64,000 nucleotides of DNA from Hanleya hanleyi (GCA_036873755.1 JAVTVY010020468.1:17201-81200), one strand, 5' to 3'. Numbered from the stretch's first letter, positions 45,801-52,392 are shown. The notes: generated by a model from the sequence alone, not told the origin. A program made the numbers and translations.

Positions 45801-46124
45801 GAATGATGATTATTTGAAAACTGGCAGATTTGCACCTTCACCTGATGACTTTGGTCTTTTTGAGAGACGGTGATCTTTGCCAAAGCTCTAAATATGGATA
45901 AGCTACTTGACAAAATTGCTTAGGTTTGGGTTGTAAACCTGGTATCATGTTGTATTTATTTTCATTGGGCGATGAAGATGAATTGCCAAAGAGTTGAACA
46001 GTGCATTGTTGTTGTTCTATATGTAGTCTTATAGTATTCTTTAATACTTTGTAGGAACCTATGAAGTCTCGAGCTCCACAGCTTCACCTGGAATACCGGT
46101 TCTACAAACAGTTAGGACAAGCAG
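10857..46124 (+). CDS. CSNK1G: Casein kinase 1 gamma (CSNK1G-type), N-terminal exons 1-3; 3' part beyond right edge
   Basis: CK1 gamma is a membrane-associated Ser/Thr kinase; family members phosphorylate the Wnt co-receptor LRP6 (family knowledge). Three plus-strand exons (10857-11052, 26350-26390, 46055-46124) join in frame. They encode a Ser/Arg-rich N-terminus (residues 1-40) and [20 protein letters not shown], continuing FGELRLG: the glycine-rich loop is G56-C57-G58-N59-F60-G61. Next comes [13 protein letters not shown] with the ATP-binding lysine K78, then [20 protein letters not shown] with the helix C glutamate E92. Introns are very long: 15,297 bp, 19,664 bp and at least 17,876 bp. 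The catalytic loop, DFG and the C-terminal palmitoylation region must lie to the right; I looked for the next exon (GxPQVYYFGPCG) and did not find it. The sequence cannot say which gamma paralogue; an invertebrate probably has one. Confidence 0.95.
11590..11775 (+). mobile_element. SINE fragment ending in TCACTCACTCACTC
   Basis: GGCCTCGGCTCCTCAGACAG then GCTTGTCGTGGGGTTCCC occur, are repeated in part after GGTCATGGTAAGAATAGG, and end CGTTAAATCATATTCACTCA. The same body and tail appear at 50845-51085 and the tail at 18070-18190. Confidence 0.6.
12388..13440. mobile_element. Composite of decayed DNA elements
   Basis: The outer parts (GTCGAAATTAACAC, GTGACAGGCGACCTG at the left; CTACCTGTCGCATGCGGC at the right) resemble hAT-like ends at 32190-33460. 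Inside, 12581-13157 begins CTGGATCCAGCCCCTGTTTC and ends GAAATAGAGACTCGTCCAG; a shorter inverted copy lies at 24400-24598. The extra 12668-13014 here, bounded by GACTGGACGG and ATCGTCCAGTC, looks like a further insertion. Confidence 0.45.
13441..14370. other. CSNK1G intron 1, no recognised feature
   Basis: AT-rich sequence without coding frames, TIRs or tandem structure that I could recognise. Confidence 0.5.
14448..16066. mobile_element. Element A2, inserted in A1
   Basis: It starts CAGGGGTTATTCTAGCCC and ends GGCTATTAAAACCCCTG, flanked by GGCGC on both sides (14443-14447, 16067-16071), a 5-bp TSD. It is itself interrupted by element B1. Same family as A1. Confidence 0.85.
14908..15898. mobile_element. 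Element B1, inserted in A2
   Basis: About 990 bp with ~30-bp imperfect TIRs: TTGTCAGTTAATAGGTTGTT on the left, and on the right the reverse complement TTGTCAGTTGATATGTTGTC; both continue to GCxTGACC. A second copy of the family spans 36690-39357. No transposase was seen. A 2-3 bp TSD cannot be settled by eye. Confidence 0.75.
16225..17130 (+). mobile_element. Element F1, decayed copy inside A1
   Basis: AAGCCTGCGAATAATTTTTT begins a stretch parallel to 55234-56323 (TGACACTTTGACAGGCATCA there, CGACACTTTGGCGGGCATCA here; also GCGATCGT, TTGTTGTTGTTGCAAA and GTAGCTGTAAAATA). The right terminus is not recognisable. Confidence 0.6.
17350..18069. other. CSNK1G intron 1, no recognised feature
   Basis: No coding frame, TIR or tandem repeat recognised. 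Confidence 0.5.
18070..18190 (+). mobile_element. SINE 3' part
   Basis: GTTCCCGGGTGTGAAAAGGA, ATAGGACCCAATGTCGTGAT and AGTTGAAAGCGACATTAAAT precede TCACTCACTCG. It matches 50960-51085 almost base for base. Confidence 0.7.
18340..18730 (+). repeat. ~120-bp imperfect tandem repeats
   Basis: Three to four diverged units contain TATATTCTG(T/G)GAGCT(T/A)A, CATGCTACA, CCCTCGGGA and CCCCACCCCC. Related text recurs at 27050-27130, 27840-27920 and 44495-44600, so the unit belongs to a dispersed family. Confidence 0.65.
19083..21660 (+). repeat. Dispersed repeat family G (TGACCTTGACCTA), interrupted
   Basis: Repeated blocks contain TGACCTTGACCTATTTT, TTCAAATTCATATTACATAT and TATACCACATATG, ending ACTGATAGCCGAAGGGTATT then GGAGCCCATTG. 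A collinear relative lies at 41435-42085. The MITE at 20458-20917 interrupts it. Confidence 0.6.
20458..20917. mobile_element. PIF/Harbinger-like MITE with TTA TSD
   Basis: The left end GGCTGGTTAAAAAAAAATTC and right end TTTATTTTAACCAGCC are inverted repeats (~30 bp including CTGTTTAGCATCA / TGATGCTAAACAG). TTA flanks both sides (20455-20457, 20918-20920). A 460-bp element with a poly-A tract and no transposase. A 3-bp TWA TSD suggests PIF/Harbinger. Confidence 0.8.
21661..23650. other. CSNK1G intron 1, no recognised feature
   Basis: Several short frames occur (for example 22075-22263) but none shows a motif, codon bias or splice context I can support. No repeat structure recognised. Confidence 0.5.
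23923..24263 (+). pseudogene. THAP-domain transposase N-terminus, two frameshifts
   Basis: The ATG at 23923 opens [10 protein letters not shown], the first zinc cysteines of a C2CH THAP domain, then [30 protein letters not shown]. One extra base near 24078 moves the expected CSAHF motif (TGCTCAGCACATTTT) to another frame. A second shift near 24130 is needed to reach [18 protein letters not shown], which resembles the THAP C-terminal AVPT box. That frame stops at 24261-24263. It lies inside the Kolobok-like element and is not a host gene. Confidence 0.75.
24400..24598 (-). mobile_element. MITE fragment nested in the Kolobok-like element
   Basis: The minus strand matches parts of 12581-13157: CTGGACCCAGCCCCTGTTTC, a GTTTAAAGGGG block and an AT-rich centre through to TCATATGAAATAGAGACTCA. 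It is shorter because the inner insertion seen at 12.7-13.0 kb is absent. Confidence 0.65.
25190..25471 (-). pseudogene. Acidic P2X7-like N-terminal ORF remnant
   Basis: The minus strand from 25471 reads MESECS, a TAG stop, then [36 protein letters not shown], and later [18 protein letters not shown] and [10 protein letters not shown] before a stop. The acidic YxFEPYxSD pattern leading to NTDW is typical of transposon-linked and host proteins with a P2X7-receptor-like zinc-binding domain. The domain itself (expected right after NTDW) is missing. It belongs to the element at 23655-25677. Confidence 0.6.
25690..26349. repeat. End of CSNK1G intron 1 with a dispersed repeat
   Basis: About 25965-26150 (GTGATCAAATGTATTAGAAC, AGGAAGTTGACAAAATGTTC, AGAGGGATTACC) is an inverted relative of 57682-57875. 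The exon 2 acceptor follows at 26349. Nothing else recognised. Confidence 0.5.
26350..26390 (+). CDS. CSNK1G: CSNK1G coding exon 2 (41-nt mini-exon)
   Basis: A 41-nt exon after TTTCCTTTCAG and before GTGAGT. It completes the split glycine and encodes [13 protein letters not shown], including VAIK with the ATP-contacting lysine. It is far too short for ORF finders. Phase 1 in and phase 0 out fit exons 1 and 3 exactly. Confidence 0.95.
26500..28040 (+). repeat. ~790-bp unit duplicated in tandem
   Basis: Two units (about 26500-27240 and 27290-28040) share ACGTCCGTCCGTCC, two internal subcopies of TCTTGTCCGCTGAATATCTG, GGTGAGAGCTTCCTGAATGT, then CCCATATATTCTGGGAGCTT and a CA run ending CACACATGCTGAATC. 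The second is preceded by TTTTTACCCCTCAGCCCATA, the terminus of the element family also seen at 62999. Confidence 0.8.
28279..28976. mobile_element. Possible TIR element with CCTACGAAGTAG ends
   Basis: CCTACGAAGTAGAGTAGGC on the left and AGCCTACTTCGTAGG on the right are inverted repeats ~700 bp apart. TSDs were not clear. The interior includes the candidate exon at 28521-28757, so this could be an element carrying host sequence, or a chance pair of arms. Confidence 0.4.
28521..28757 (-). CDS. Candidate terminal exon of an unidentified minus-strand gene
   Basis: After a TTGTTATAG acceptor at 28759-28758, 78 open codons run in phase 0 to a TAA. They read [35 protein letters not shown], a Ser/Asp-rich stretch, [20 protein letters not shown] and [13 protein letters not shown]. 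Composition is protein-like, with a basic start, Ser/Thr sites and an acidic end, as in C-terminal cytosolic tails, unlike the surrounding repeat frames. I do not recognise the family. No upstream exon or poly(A) signal was identified. It could be a gene nested in CSNK1G intron 2, a captured exon or chance. Confidence 0.3.
   Translation of the reverse strand: MIRRKVRSFKRGKHDTMEFGNSPGMPGALSLLNSTARSEDSDLNTAERTIYRRRLVKPSINAFNSESIQLLDVPGPDH
29307..30490 (+). mobile_element. hAT-like element with zinc-finger ORF remnant
   Basis: The left end CATGGTTCGCACACTACCTT and right end GGTGTACGAACCCTG are inverted (reverse complement CAGGGTTCGTACACC). Both ends carry runs of CCTTGAAA motifs. ATATTA flanks both sides directly (29301-29306, 30491-30496). 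CAGGGTTCG termini and a BED-like finger ORF point to hAT. The transposase core is absent. Confidence 0.65.
29822..30142 (+). pseudogene. BED-like zinc-finger ORF remnant inside hAT-like element
   Basis: The open frame reads [36 protein letters not shown] and [20 protein letters not shown] before a stop after PHG. CxxC followed by SHxxGKxH is the BED/C2H2-like finger found in hAT transposases and their domesticated relatives. There is no ATG at its 5' end; it starts from a TTG only by convention. Expressed host use cannot be excluded. Confidence 0.5.
30491..31691. other. CSNK1G intron 2, no recognised feature
   Basis: No convincing coding frame, TIR or tandem repeat recognised. Confidence 0.5.
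31692..31855. repeat. 164-bp near-perfect palindrome
   Basis: 63-bp arms (31692-31754 and 31793-31855) are reverse complements with about two mismatches; one arm starts GGAGTTAATGACCGCC, the other ends GGTCATTAACTCC. The loop contains a second small palindrome, ATCAAAAAACC...GGTTTTTTGAT. Confidence 0.9.
32190..33460 (-). mobile_element. hAT-like element, 8-bp TSD GCTATAAC
   Basis: The left end AGGGGTCGAAATA and right end TATTTCGACGCCT are inverted with one mismatch. GCTATAAC flanks both sides exactly (32182-32189, 33461-33468). Subterminal GACAGGT/ACCTGTC repeats occur at both ends. An 8-bp TSD and AGGGGTC termini fit hAT. It carries zinc-finger ORF remnants but no catalytic core. Confidence 0.85.
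32498..33221 (-). pseudogene. Zinc-finger N-terminal ORF of hAT/ZMYM6-C17orf113-like protein, frameshifted
   Basis: Frame 1 runs from 33221 and includes [20 protein letters not shown] (internal ATG at 33026) up to a TAG after NADRHY. In the overlapping frame, [38 protein letters not shown] continues to a stop at about 32498. Short LKR-type motif, linker, KRxF..W...WLxFD and MxCxYC is the order of TTF-type fingers at the N-terminus of hAT transposases and ZMYM6/C17orf113-like proteins. One frameshift separates the two halves. Confidence 0.6.
33487..36689. other. CSNK1G intron 2 segment, mostly unassigned
   Basis: Contains a hairpin at about 34211-34277 (GGCTAAGGGGTC against GACCCCTTTAGCC around a T-rich loop) and AGAGTGAT palindromic sequence at 36365-36460. 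A 107-codon minus-strand frame at 34607-34930 lacks recognisable motifs. Otherwise nothing identified. Confidence 0.5.
36767..38605 (+). mobile_element. GTCTCCCCC element with ~169-bp tandem core, inserted in B2
   Basis: It begins GTCTCCCCCAACTATGTTGG (hairpin with GGGGGGAGAC) and ends GCGGAACCTCTAG. TTAT on both sides restores the uninterrupted B sequence GCTATAATTATTAATTATT, so a 4-bp TSD is likely. No coding sequence was recognised; frames here are repeat translations. Confidence 0.65.
36889..38395 (+). repeat. ~169-bp tandem array, nine copies
   Basis: Unit starts (TCTGCAAGATATCT) fall at about 36889, 37058, 37226, 37395, 37564, 37733, 37898, 38067 and 38230. Each unit has GAACTACTGGA, CTTGGATGGAAGCTTCATTG, GATAGCCCCCTCATTTGA and GTCCGTCCGTCC. 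Alternating unit types (TTGAGAAC versus GGAGAAC) suggest expansion as dimers. Confidence 0.9.
39176..40745 (+). repeat. 785-bp tandem duplication, nearly identical copies
   Basis: 39176-39960 and 39961-40745 are the same sequence; I noticed one difference (CTGTCAGG at ~39491 versus CTGTCCGG at ~40276). The unit starts in the right end of element B2 (TTTGAGTCGCTTCCAACGAC) and includes its terminus plus a copy of repeat D and AT-rich flank. Confidence 0.95.
39360..39600 (+). repeat. Dispersed repeat family D, copy 1 of duplicated pair
   Basis: TTTTTATTTCCGGATTAGCG, GCGGACTGCAGG, TACGGAGGATGGAAAAAAAT and a T8 tract. A duplicate lies at 40145-40385, and an inverted relative at 41240-41430 has GGCGGATCC-like TCGGTGGATCCGC and TTATTCCTGCCGACG in reverse. 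Confidence 0.6.
41240..41430 (-). repeat. Dispersed repeat family D, inverted copy
   Basis: The reverse strand gives CAGACATTTTTTATTTCCGG, ATTAGCGGATCC and TTCCTGCCGACGTC. GGCCAGGC and TGGCCTAA mark the two ends as short inverted sequence. Confidence 0.55.
41435..42085 (+). repeat. Dispersed repeat family G copy
   Basis: Collinear with parts of 19083-21660: TCCAAATTCATATTACATAT, GACTGACCTTGACCTATTTT, AAATTTATACCACATATG and GATAGCCGAGGGGTATTGGA. Confidence 0.7.
42136..42548. mobile_element. PIF/Harbinger-like MITE, copy 1 (TAA TSD)
   Basis: TIRs AGCCCAACTCACAC...ACAAACATTTTGTTG and CAACAAAATGTTCGTAGTGT then GAGTTGGGCT, with TAA on both sides (42133-42135, 42549-42551). The interior has repeated GAACATGTTTT/GTTCG palindromes and no ORF. 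Confidence 0.85.
43083..43499. mobile_element. PIF/Harbinger-like MITE, copy 2 (TTA TSD)
   Basis: Same TIRs as copy 1, with TTA on both sides (43080-43082, 43500-43502). The two TSDs (TAA, TTA) fit the TWA preference. Body ~85-90% like copy 1 by eye. Confidence 0.85.
43960..44133 (+). repeat. Donor-like copy of a ~175-bp duplicated segment
   Basis: TCTCATGTTAAATCTGCTAA through CTGGATTAGCCAGTGT recurs at 44975-45150 with about one substitution. It includes the hairpin GGGTGCCGAAAAGGCACCC. Confidence 0.9.
44835..45150 (+). repeat. Mosaic duplicate (MITE end joined to 44.0-kb segment)
   Basis: 44835-44972 matches 42433-42573, namely the right half of MITE copy 1 plus its unique flank AAAGAGATGCCCCCATGTTG. 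From 44973 it switches directly to the 43960-44133 sequence, then to element E1 at 45151. Confidence 0.85.
45151..45675 (-). mobile_element. Element E1, truncated inverted copy of E2
   Basis: It ends GGTACCAAATGAG and reads, in reverse, the same sequence as 58526-59030 (for example AATGTTTTCATTTTGACAAA, CACTCTCGATCTT in reverse, CCACATTTTCCCC). It breaks off exactly at the mosaic duplication junction. Confidence 0.75.
46055..46124 (+). CDS. CSNK1G: CSNK1G coding exon 3
   Basis: 70 nt after acceptor TTTGTAG, ending GCAG before GTGAGT. It encodes [20 protein letters not shown] then GQA and one base of a glycine codon. This is helix C of the kinase N-lobe. The left end of a 3.9-kb candidate element lies only ~130 bp downstream in intron 3. 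Confidence 0.94.
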
Positions 46125-46288
46125 GTGAGTTAACGGCATACATGTTACTTGTGTGTGCATTCTCTGAATTCAGACTCAATTCCTGACAATTATACATGTA
46201 ACTCTCTATTACAGGTATATCATCATCGACTGGTTGAAACTTGTTCATCATTTACAGTACACCAATAAAATGACCACTACATCCTCTT

Positions 46289-46420
46289 CGCATCGTGCGC
46301 AAACCCTTTACGTATCGTGCGCGAACGATCTCCGCATCGTGCGCAAACGATCTCCGCATCGTGCGCAAACGATCTCCGCATCGTGCGCAAACGGTCCTCG
46401 CATCGTGCGCGAACATGAAA
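46289..46420 (+). repeat. Left 22-bp GC-rich array of element H
   Basis: Six units of CGCATCGTGCGCAAACGATC plus TC, some with GCGAAC or GGTCC variants. Strongly CpG-rich in an AT-rich intron. Spacers are absent, so it is a direct tandem array. Confidence 0.9.
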
Positions 46421-47559
46421 AGCTTGTTCCTGCAGCGAAGCTGGCAGTCCAGCTCCCGATCGCATCATGCGGACATCGTGCGCTAAATGACCAAGTCCGT
46501 TTTCCGGCAAGAGAGAAAAGCATACAATCGAAAGTGTCAACAATGCAATAAATACATTTTATATGTACAGTTACATGGACGGAATAAAGCCAAGAAATCT
46601 AGAACTTCAAAAGAGAGATCGTTCTACCGTACCAGTTTGACGAAGTTCAGAGTTAGGATGGGCAAAGCATGTCAGTGATTGACGATGAGTCGACTTGACC
46701 GAATTATAGTGACACTCGAAAATATGAGAACAAAATATCTTCCTCTCTTTCCGTTTAATGAATGAATGCTGCACATTATTGATACACATAAAGGGACAGA
46801 GAAAATAATTCCAGCTACTTCAGAACGGGGAAATATGATGTGAGAAATGCTAAACTGGGAAATCCAGTGGTGACCTAGTTGTTGGCTGGTATGAAAGGGA
46901 GCAGTCATTTACTACCTTGGTTCACGTGCATAAGTTTCCTGCTAACCGGGCTGTAACAGACTAAAAACGATTTCAGGACAGGCATTTGGTTGATACTTTG
47001 CAATACCGTACGAGAAGAATATCACTGATATTCCACTGGACATTTTTTTGGCATTCTGATGTTCTCATATAGTCAATATAGAAAAAAAAAAAAAAACATA
47101 TATGTGTAGGGATTCAATGTTTATGAAAACCTAATTTTTGCTTAAATATTGTCAATGGGCATTTACCACAATTACTAATTACACAGATATCTTACAGACA
47201 TTTATTATTATAAGAAAAAAATTCTAAACATTTTAAAATGTTCAGAATATTTTGCTAACTGCCAATATTTGAAAAGAAGGTTGATTCTTGATTGGATAAA
47301 TTTGTAACATTTTGAAACCTATCCCTTCAATCAAATGTAGATTTTCAATTTGAGAATCATGCCATATACCGGCACGATACTGAAAAATATCATTGCGAAG
47401 TCTTATCAATATTATCCAGTTTCTAGATGATACTTCGTATACCTATAAGGGTTCATTAGTCAGTGGAGATAAACCTGTTTGTGTCTAGACCTAGTGTTCC
47501 CAGTCTTTTTCGGAGTGGGCGAGTAGTAGGGTTTAATGTTGTTTTCAACCTTGATTCAG

Positions 47560-47765
47560 TCATATCACGTCGGTGCCTCCTTGTGCCAGAACGCTAGAGT
47601 GCTCACAGTTCCTATTACCCTGGACACTGATCAGCCCAGCCAGTACAGCACCTGGTCACCCATCCAAATATTGACTGAGCTTAATGGCTATGAGAGAGAG
47701 AGAGAATTAAGGCTTAACGTCGCATTCAGCAATATTTCAGCTATATAGCGACGATCAAACAAAAT
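47560..47765 (+). mobile_element. SINE of CAGCAATATTTCAGCTATAT type
   Basis: GTCGGTGCCTCCTTGTGCC, CCTGGACACTGATCAGCCCA, a GAGAGAGA tract and AACGTCGCATTCAGCAATAT then TTCAGCTATATAGCGACGAT. This core is widespread in molluscan genomes as I recall them. Confidence 0.6.
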
Positions 47766-48449
47766 TCTAAGTAATCAATTCAAAAACTCAGTAAGCTAAT
47801 GCTTAATGGCTATGGTGAGTTTTTAGAGCTCGATGTGTTGGGCAAACCACATATCTTCATGGTGATCTGATCCTAAGAGGTGATAAACACAATTGTGATA
47901 TTCTTCTGAGCGCACACGACTGTTTTACTCTCAAAAACAATTAGAGTGAAAATTCAATATATTGGAATCCGCGAAAAATCTTTGGTTTAAACGATGCTTT
48001 ATTGCATTTTTTTTGCAAGTGGGAGCGCATTAAGACGAGCTTATAACTGCGCCTCGCACATTGAACTACATTAAACAATACAATACACTTCGGGACTAAA
48101 CATGAACGAACAATTATGATGCACGGCGAGAAGAGAAAACATAGATATAAGGGGAATATATAATCATAACAAAATCTTTCCGATTGCATGTATTCCATCT
48201 AATAGACTGGAAATTTCAATCTCAGATTGATTTGATTATCTTCAATTCAGATTGAATTTCAATCTAATTTTTTCAGAGTGTTAGTATATTTCTGTGTAGA
48301 ATACACTAAATAATATTGCGAGACATCTTAATACTATGGAGCTGAGCTGCTGTCAAATTTGAGCAAATGGGGCTACCGATGTTTATATGAGAAAAAAAAT
48401 AATGGGTACTTTGGTGTTGCAGGAATTACTATCGGGATATGAAATTTCA

Positions 48450-49010
48450 ACTTTCCCCCAGGTGGATTGACACAAAAAAAAAAGCTAAAAAAACCCCCCA
48501 AAACAATTACCTGATCTTCTCACCTTTCACCTGTAGCTCCTGGAAATGGCACGGAGATATTCTTGAGTTAATATATATATGTCAGTGGTTTTAAAATCTG
48601 CAAGGCCACTCTCTCTGTGAAATTCAGTTGTTGAAGAAATGTATATACACATGAACATCTTTCAGAATCGGCACAAAAAAAAGATAATAAAAAAACAATC
48701 ACATGATCTTTTCACCTTTTACTTGTAGCTCCTGGAAATGGCGCGAAGATATTCTTGAATTAATATATATATGTCAGTGGTTTTAAAATCTGCAAGGTCA
48801 CTCTCTCTCAAATTCAGTTGTTGAAGAAATGTATATATACATGAACATCTTTCAGAATCGGCACAAAAAAAGCTGAAAAAAAAACCAAACAAAAAAAAAC
48901 AATCACATGATCTTTTCACCTTTTACCTGTAGCTCCTGGAAATGGCACGGAGATATTCTTGAATTAATATATATGTCAGTGGTTTCAAAATCTGCAAGGT
49001 CACTTTCTCT
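48450..49010 (+). repeat. 190-204-bp block in three tandem copies
   Basis: TGTAGCTCCTGGAAATGGC starts at about 48532, 48724 and 48928. Each is followed by GGAGATATTCTTGAxTTAAT, ATGTCAGTGGTTTTAAAATC and GCAAGG(C/T)CACTCTCTC, and preceded by an A-rich stretch. Confidence 0.85.
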
Positions 49011-49987
49011 GTGAAAAATATAGCAGGTATCTTCCCCCAAAAATTTGAAGTTGATTGATATAAGTGCTCAAAAGTTAACAGAGGGAAAAGAAAAGTAGGC
49101 AAGAAGACAGAAGAAACTGACAGACACGCTGGATTTACCTCTAATGAAAATCAAAATTTAAAATATTTGTATTCTGTGTGAAGTGGCTCTGTAATTATGC
49201 ACATTCCACAAGGAAATCTTGCAATTGTAGGGGCCGTGGCAAAAGTTACTATTACGGCCGTACGGATAATCAGTAAACACACAAGACTCCTATTCGTCGA
49301 CAGTATAAATATAGAACATTGTTTGTGTCTCACACACACGTAAATATTCGGAAATATTCAGTCCTAGTATTTCATCTAATGTCTGCAATAAATTGAGTAA
49401 TATGTTTTAAATCTTCCGATATTTATCCCGACAGGGAAGCCGCTTCTATATTTCATTAATGACACTCGGTTGTAAATTTCCCACATTCTTTAGAAACTAG
49501 AAACAAATAACTTCTCCCGCAATCACGTGCTGGTCTGTGACCCATTAATTTGTTTACAGTGGGCGGAGTTCCGGGGATCCCGTGTTTTCATTGGCTGTGT
49601 TTTTGTAGTAAACAAGCAATGGCGCGAAAGACTTCGCCATTAGATTCTGGTTGTCTAACATTGCATTCGGTGCTATCATATGGACTACGAGTATCATTTT
49701 TTCAAGTTAGGTTCATCTACGAATAATACTCTCAATCAGCACATTCGGTTCATGCTACAATAAAACCTATCGCCATCGGGGCACGTTTTCGCACCTCTTT
49801 ATTGCGACTGGTTTGAAAGTTTCTCCAGGACCGAAGCCGGGCGAAGGAGGTCGTAAAATCAAAAATAATTCAGATTCAGACACATATCTCGTGTTTGACT
49901 GAAAGATTATTGAGAAATATTATAAAGAACACACAGTTTGCAGATGGAATTACGAATTAACGACAATGATAAATTGTACGCATTCTT

Positions 49988-50170
49988 TGCGCATCGTGCG
50001 AAGTGGCAGTCTATAAATGCCCGCATGATCTCCGAGGGAACTCCGCACGTTATTCGCATCGTGCGGAGATCGTTTGCGCATCGTGCGGAGATCGTATGCG
50101 CATCGTGCGGAGATCGTTTGCGCATCGTGCGCGTATCGTTTCCGCATCGTCTGCGCATCGTCTCCGCATC
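49988..50170 (+). repeat. Right 22-bp GC-rich array of element H
   Basis: About six units of GCGCATCGTGCGGAGATCGT plus TT, degrading to GCATCGTCTGCGCATCGTC near the end. The flanks of the unit are the reverse complement of the left-array unit, but the GCATCGTGC core keeps the same orientation. Confidence 0.9.
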
Positions 50171-50744
50171 TATAGTGCTCATTTTATTGGCGTACTGTAT
50201 GCCATGTACATTTACTGTTGCCGATCAGAATAGTAGGGTCTACTTTCGTTTCACTCATTTTCTCACAACGGTCTGATATAGTTACAGGATATACACATTA
50301 CACATGCACTAGATTTTTTCGACAGAAGGCTATTCTAGTTTTGAAAACAGAGAGGCCGAAAGATGGCTTTCTTGATCCACAACCTTAGTACCCAAATCAA
50401 ATACATTTTGCAACGATTGCTTCTCAATAGGATGTGGCACGAACTTGTAAAAGTAAAAACGAGGAATTCTCCAACACTGTTGCATCATTTTCTCCCAGAC
50501 TACTATTCATTCATGTAGTCTACATGTACCTTGTGAGTTTTATACAACTAAAAAATGAATAGTTTGTGCATCAAAACTGTCCTCCCCCAATTTTGCCTCT
50601 GCCTCAAAGATTCTTGTTGTCAATTATTTTCATTCTGTGCTGTGTCCAAGACACAAGTTGTTTTAGCAACATGTAATGACAAGCATGGAAGAAGTCCCAT
50701 TTCACCTGCTGCGCCAGAGATTAGAGAGCTAATTCGGTCTCTTG

Positions 50745-51150
50745 TTCATAAAATGTTTGAGAGCTGTTATCACTCTCCTGGATTTTATTTTGCGCGAGTG
50801 ATGCGCTCTCTGGTTTTGAGGAGAGTGATCAAAACTCTCAGGACTGGTCATGGTAAGAGTAGGGCTCAGCTCCTCAGACAGCTTGTTGTAAGATGCGACG
50901 AACTGGGACCCCCACAGGGTTTCCCGGTGTGAAACGGAAGAGGACCCCACCCGTGTGGTTTACGGGTGTAAAAAGGAATAGAACCCTACCCATGGGGTTC
51001 CCAGGTGTGAAAAGGAATAGGACCCAAATGTCGTGATACAACTGAAATATAGTTGAAAGCGACGTTAAATCATAATCACTCACTCCCTCTCTTGAAGAAA
51101 AATTTAGGAGAGTGATGGAGATCGAGATTGATTACTCTCTTTAAAACTGA
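50745..51150. mobile_element. AGAGTGAT foldback MITE interrupted by a SINE
   Basis: GAGAGCTGTTATCACTCTCC starts the MITE; its right end resumes after the SINE as CTCTCTTGAAGAAAAATTTA, GGAGAGTGATGGAGATCGAG. The SINE (about 50845-51085) has CTCAGCTCCTCAGACAGCTT, three GTTTCCCGGTGTGAAA-like blocks and the TCACTCACTC tail. Related foldback sequence lies at 3006-3070, 36365-36460 and 41185-41265. Confidence 0.6.
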
Positions 51151-52386
51151 GAGACTTTATACTGCTAGTGTATGATGATTTCAACAATTAGAGAACAATC
51201 ATGTATATTTATTTATTCTGCAAACAGAATTACATGTACTATTTAAACCTTCCGCTAAACAGATATAAAAAACAAAAATATAATCCACTCCACGTCCCCC
51301 TCTCATGGCAAGCAGGTAAATGATAAACGAACCATTAAGTGTAATGATCCTAATATTGGACAATTAATATGTCATAATTGTGGATAATGACCTCACAAAC
51401 ATTTAACCTTCATGTTCTGTACATGTACACATGGAAGGAAGTACTTAAAGTGGGCCTGTAGCTGCCTATCATTGTGTAGTGTTAGAATGTGACAAACTGC
51501 TGATAAATTGGATTTTTGTTTCTCTGCCCCTTGTTAAAACATTCATGTTCATGAGCCAAGCACATTAACACATTGTAAACTTTACATGTTCACCAAATTC
51601 AGCTTCACGTGTATGCAGGCTGGGGCTATTCATAGAATGTGTAAATACATACATACATGTATCAATGATGTAACACGGATGTGAACCCTTTGCCTGCAAA
51701 TTACATGTGCATTTATGTGAAATCCATGAATTCACAATCCTGATAGCATTTGCCCAGTGTCCATTGGAATTGATCGTGCACGATCGATTTTGTTTTGTGT
51801 GAAGCCTTTTTGGCTAGGAGACGTAAGCCGGGAGGTGAGGCGGTTTGTCTCCATCAGCTGGCCCCTTTGTTGATGTGTCGAGAGAAATTCAGTTGGAATT
51901 GTCACGTGAAATAACATTAGGTGAACCACTCGGCTGGCTTTCTTGTCCGAGCAGTGGTCGGAAAGCTATCTCCTTACTGGCAGTACATGTACATGTTCAT
52001 GTATACCCTGTAGTTGGATTTCACCTTCTGACTCCAGATAGTTTAATAGATACATGTAGATTGATTTGGAGGTTTAGTTTGGGCACCCATACATGATGAG
52101 CCTGGCAAGGCATAGTGTAATCTGTGGTGTGGAACTACTGAAACTCATGCAATACAGCCTGACAGCTTCATATTCAGCAGTGAAGCTTTTACATATTTAA
52201 TGACACACGGTCAACAGATACAACAATATCATGTTGGAGAAAGTTGAAACACTGTCCGCTTGATGGGCTGTCAGTCTCTCGCCATTTGTGGCCATGTGTT
52301 GGGCGCGAAAATGAAAATAACATCATTGCGGTGATGTTTGAGTGACATAATGATGTGCACAAATTTTACTGAATACCTAAAGTCAT
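51151..52386. other. CSNK1G intron 3, no recognised feature
   Basis: AT-rich sequence without coding, tandem or TIR structure recognised. Confidence 0.5.
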
Positions 52387-52392
52387 GGTATC

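Larger units (their letters stand above)
46255..50197. mobile_element. Candidate 3.9-kb element H: TA/CAGTAC ends with subterminal 22-bp arrays
   Basis: The left end CAGTACACCAATAAAATGAC, continuing CACTACA, is inverted at the right as TATAGTGCTCATTTTATTGG, continuing CGTACTG. TA flanks both ends (46253-46254, 50198-50199). GC-rich 22-bp repeat arrays lie just inside each end. Between them are a SINE and a triplicated 190-200-bp block, and no transposase was recognised. TA with CAGT ends suggests a Tc1/mariner-type mechanism. Two separate small elements in opposite orientation is the alternative. Confidence 0.6.

Noticed and set aside
46289..50170. 22-bp repeats as CRISPR or a replication-origin iteron
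   Set aside because: No spacers, no cas-like genes, and a eukaryotic setting; the arrays are bounded by TIRs, so subterminal transposon repeats fit better.
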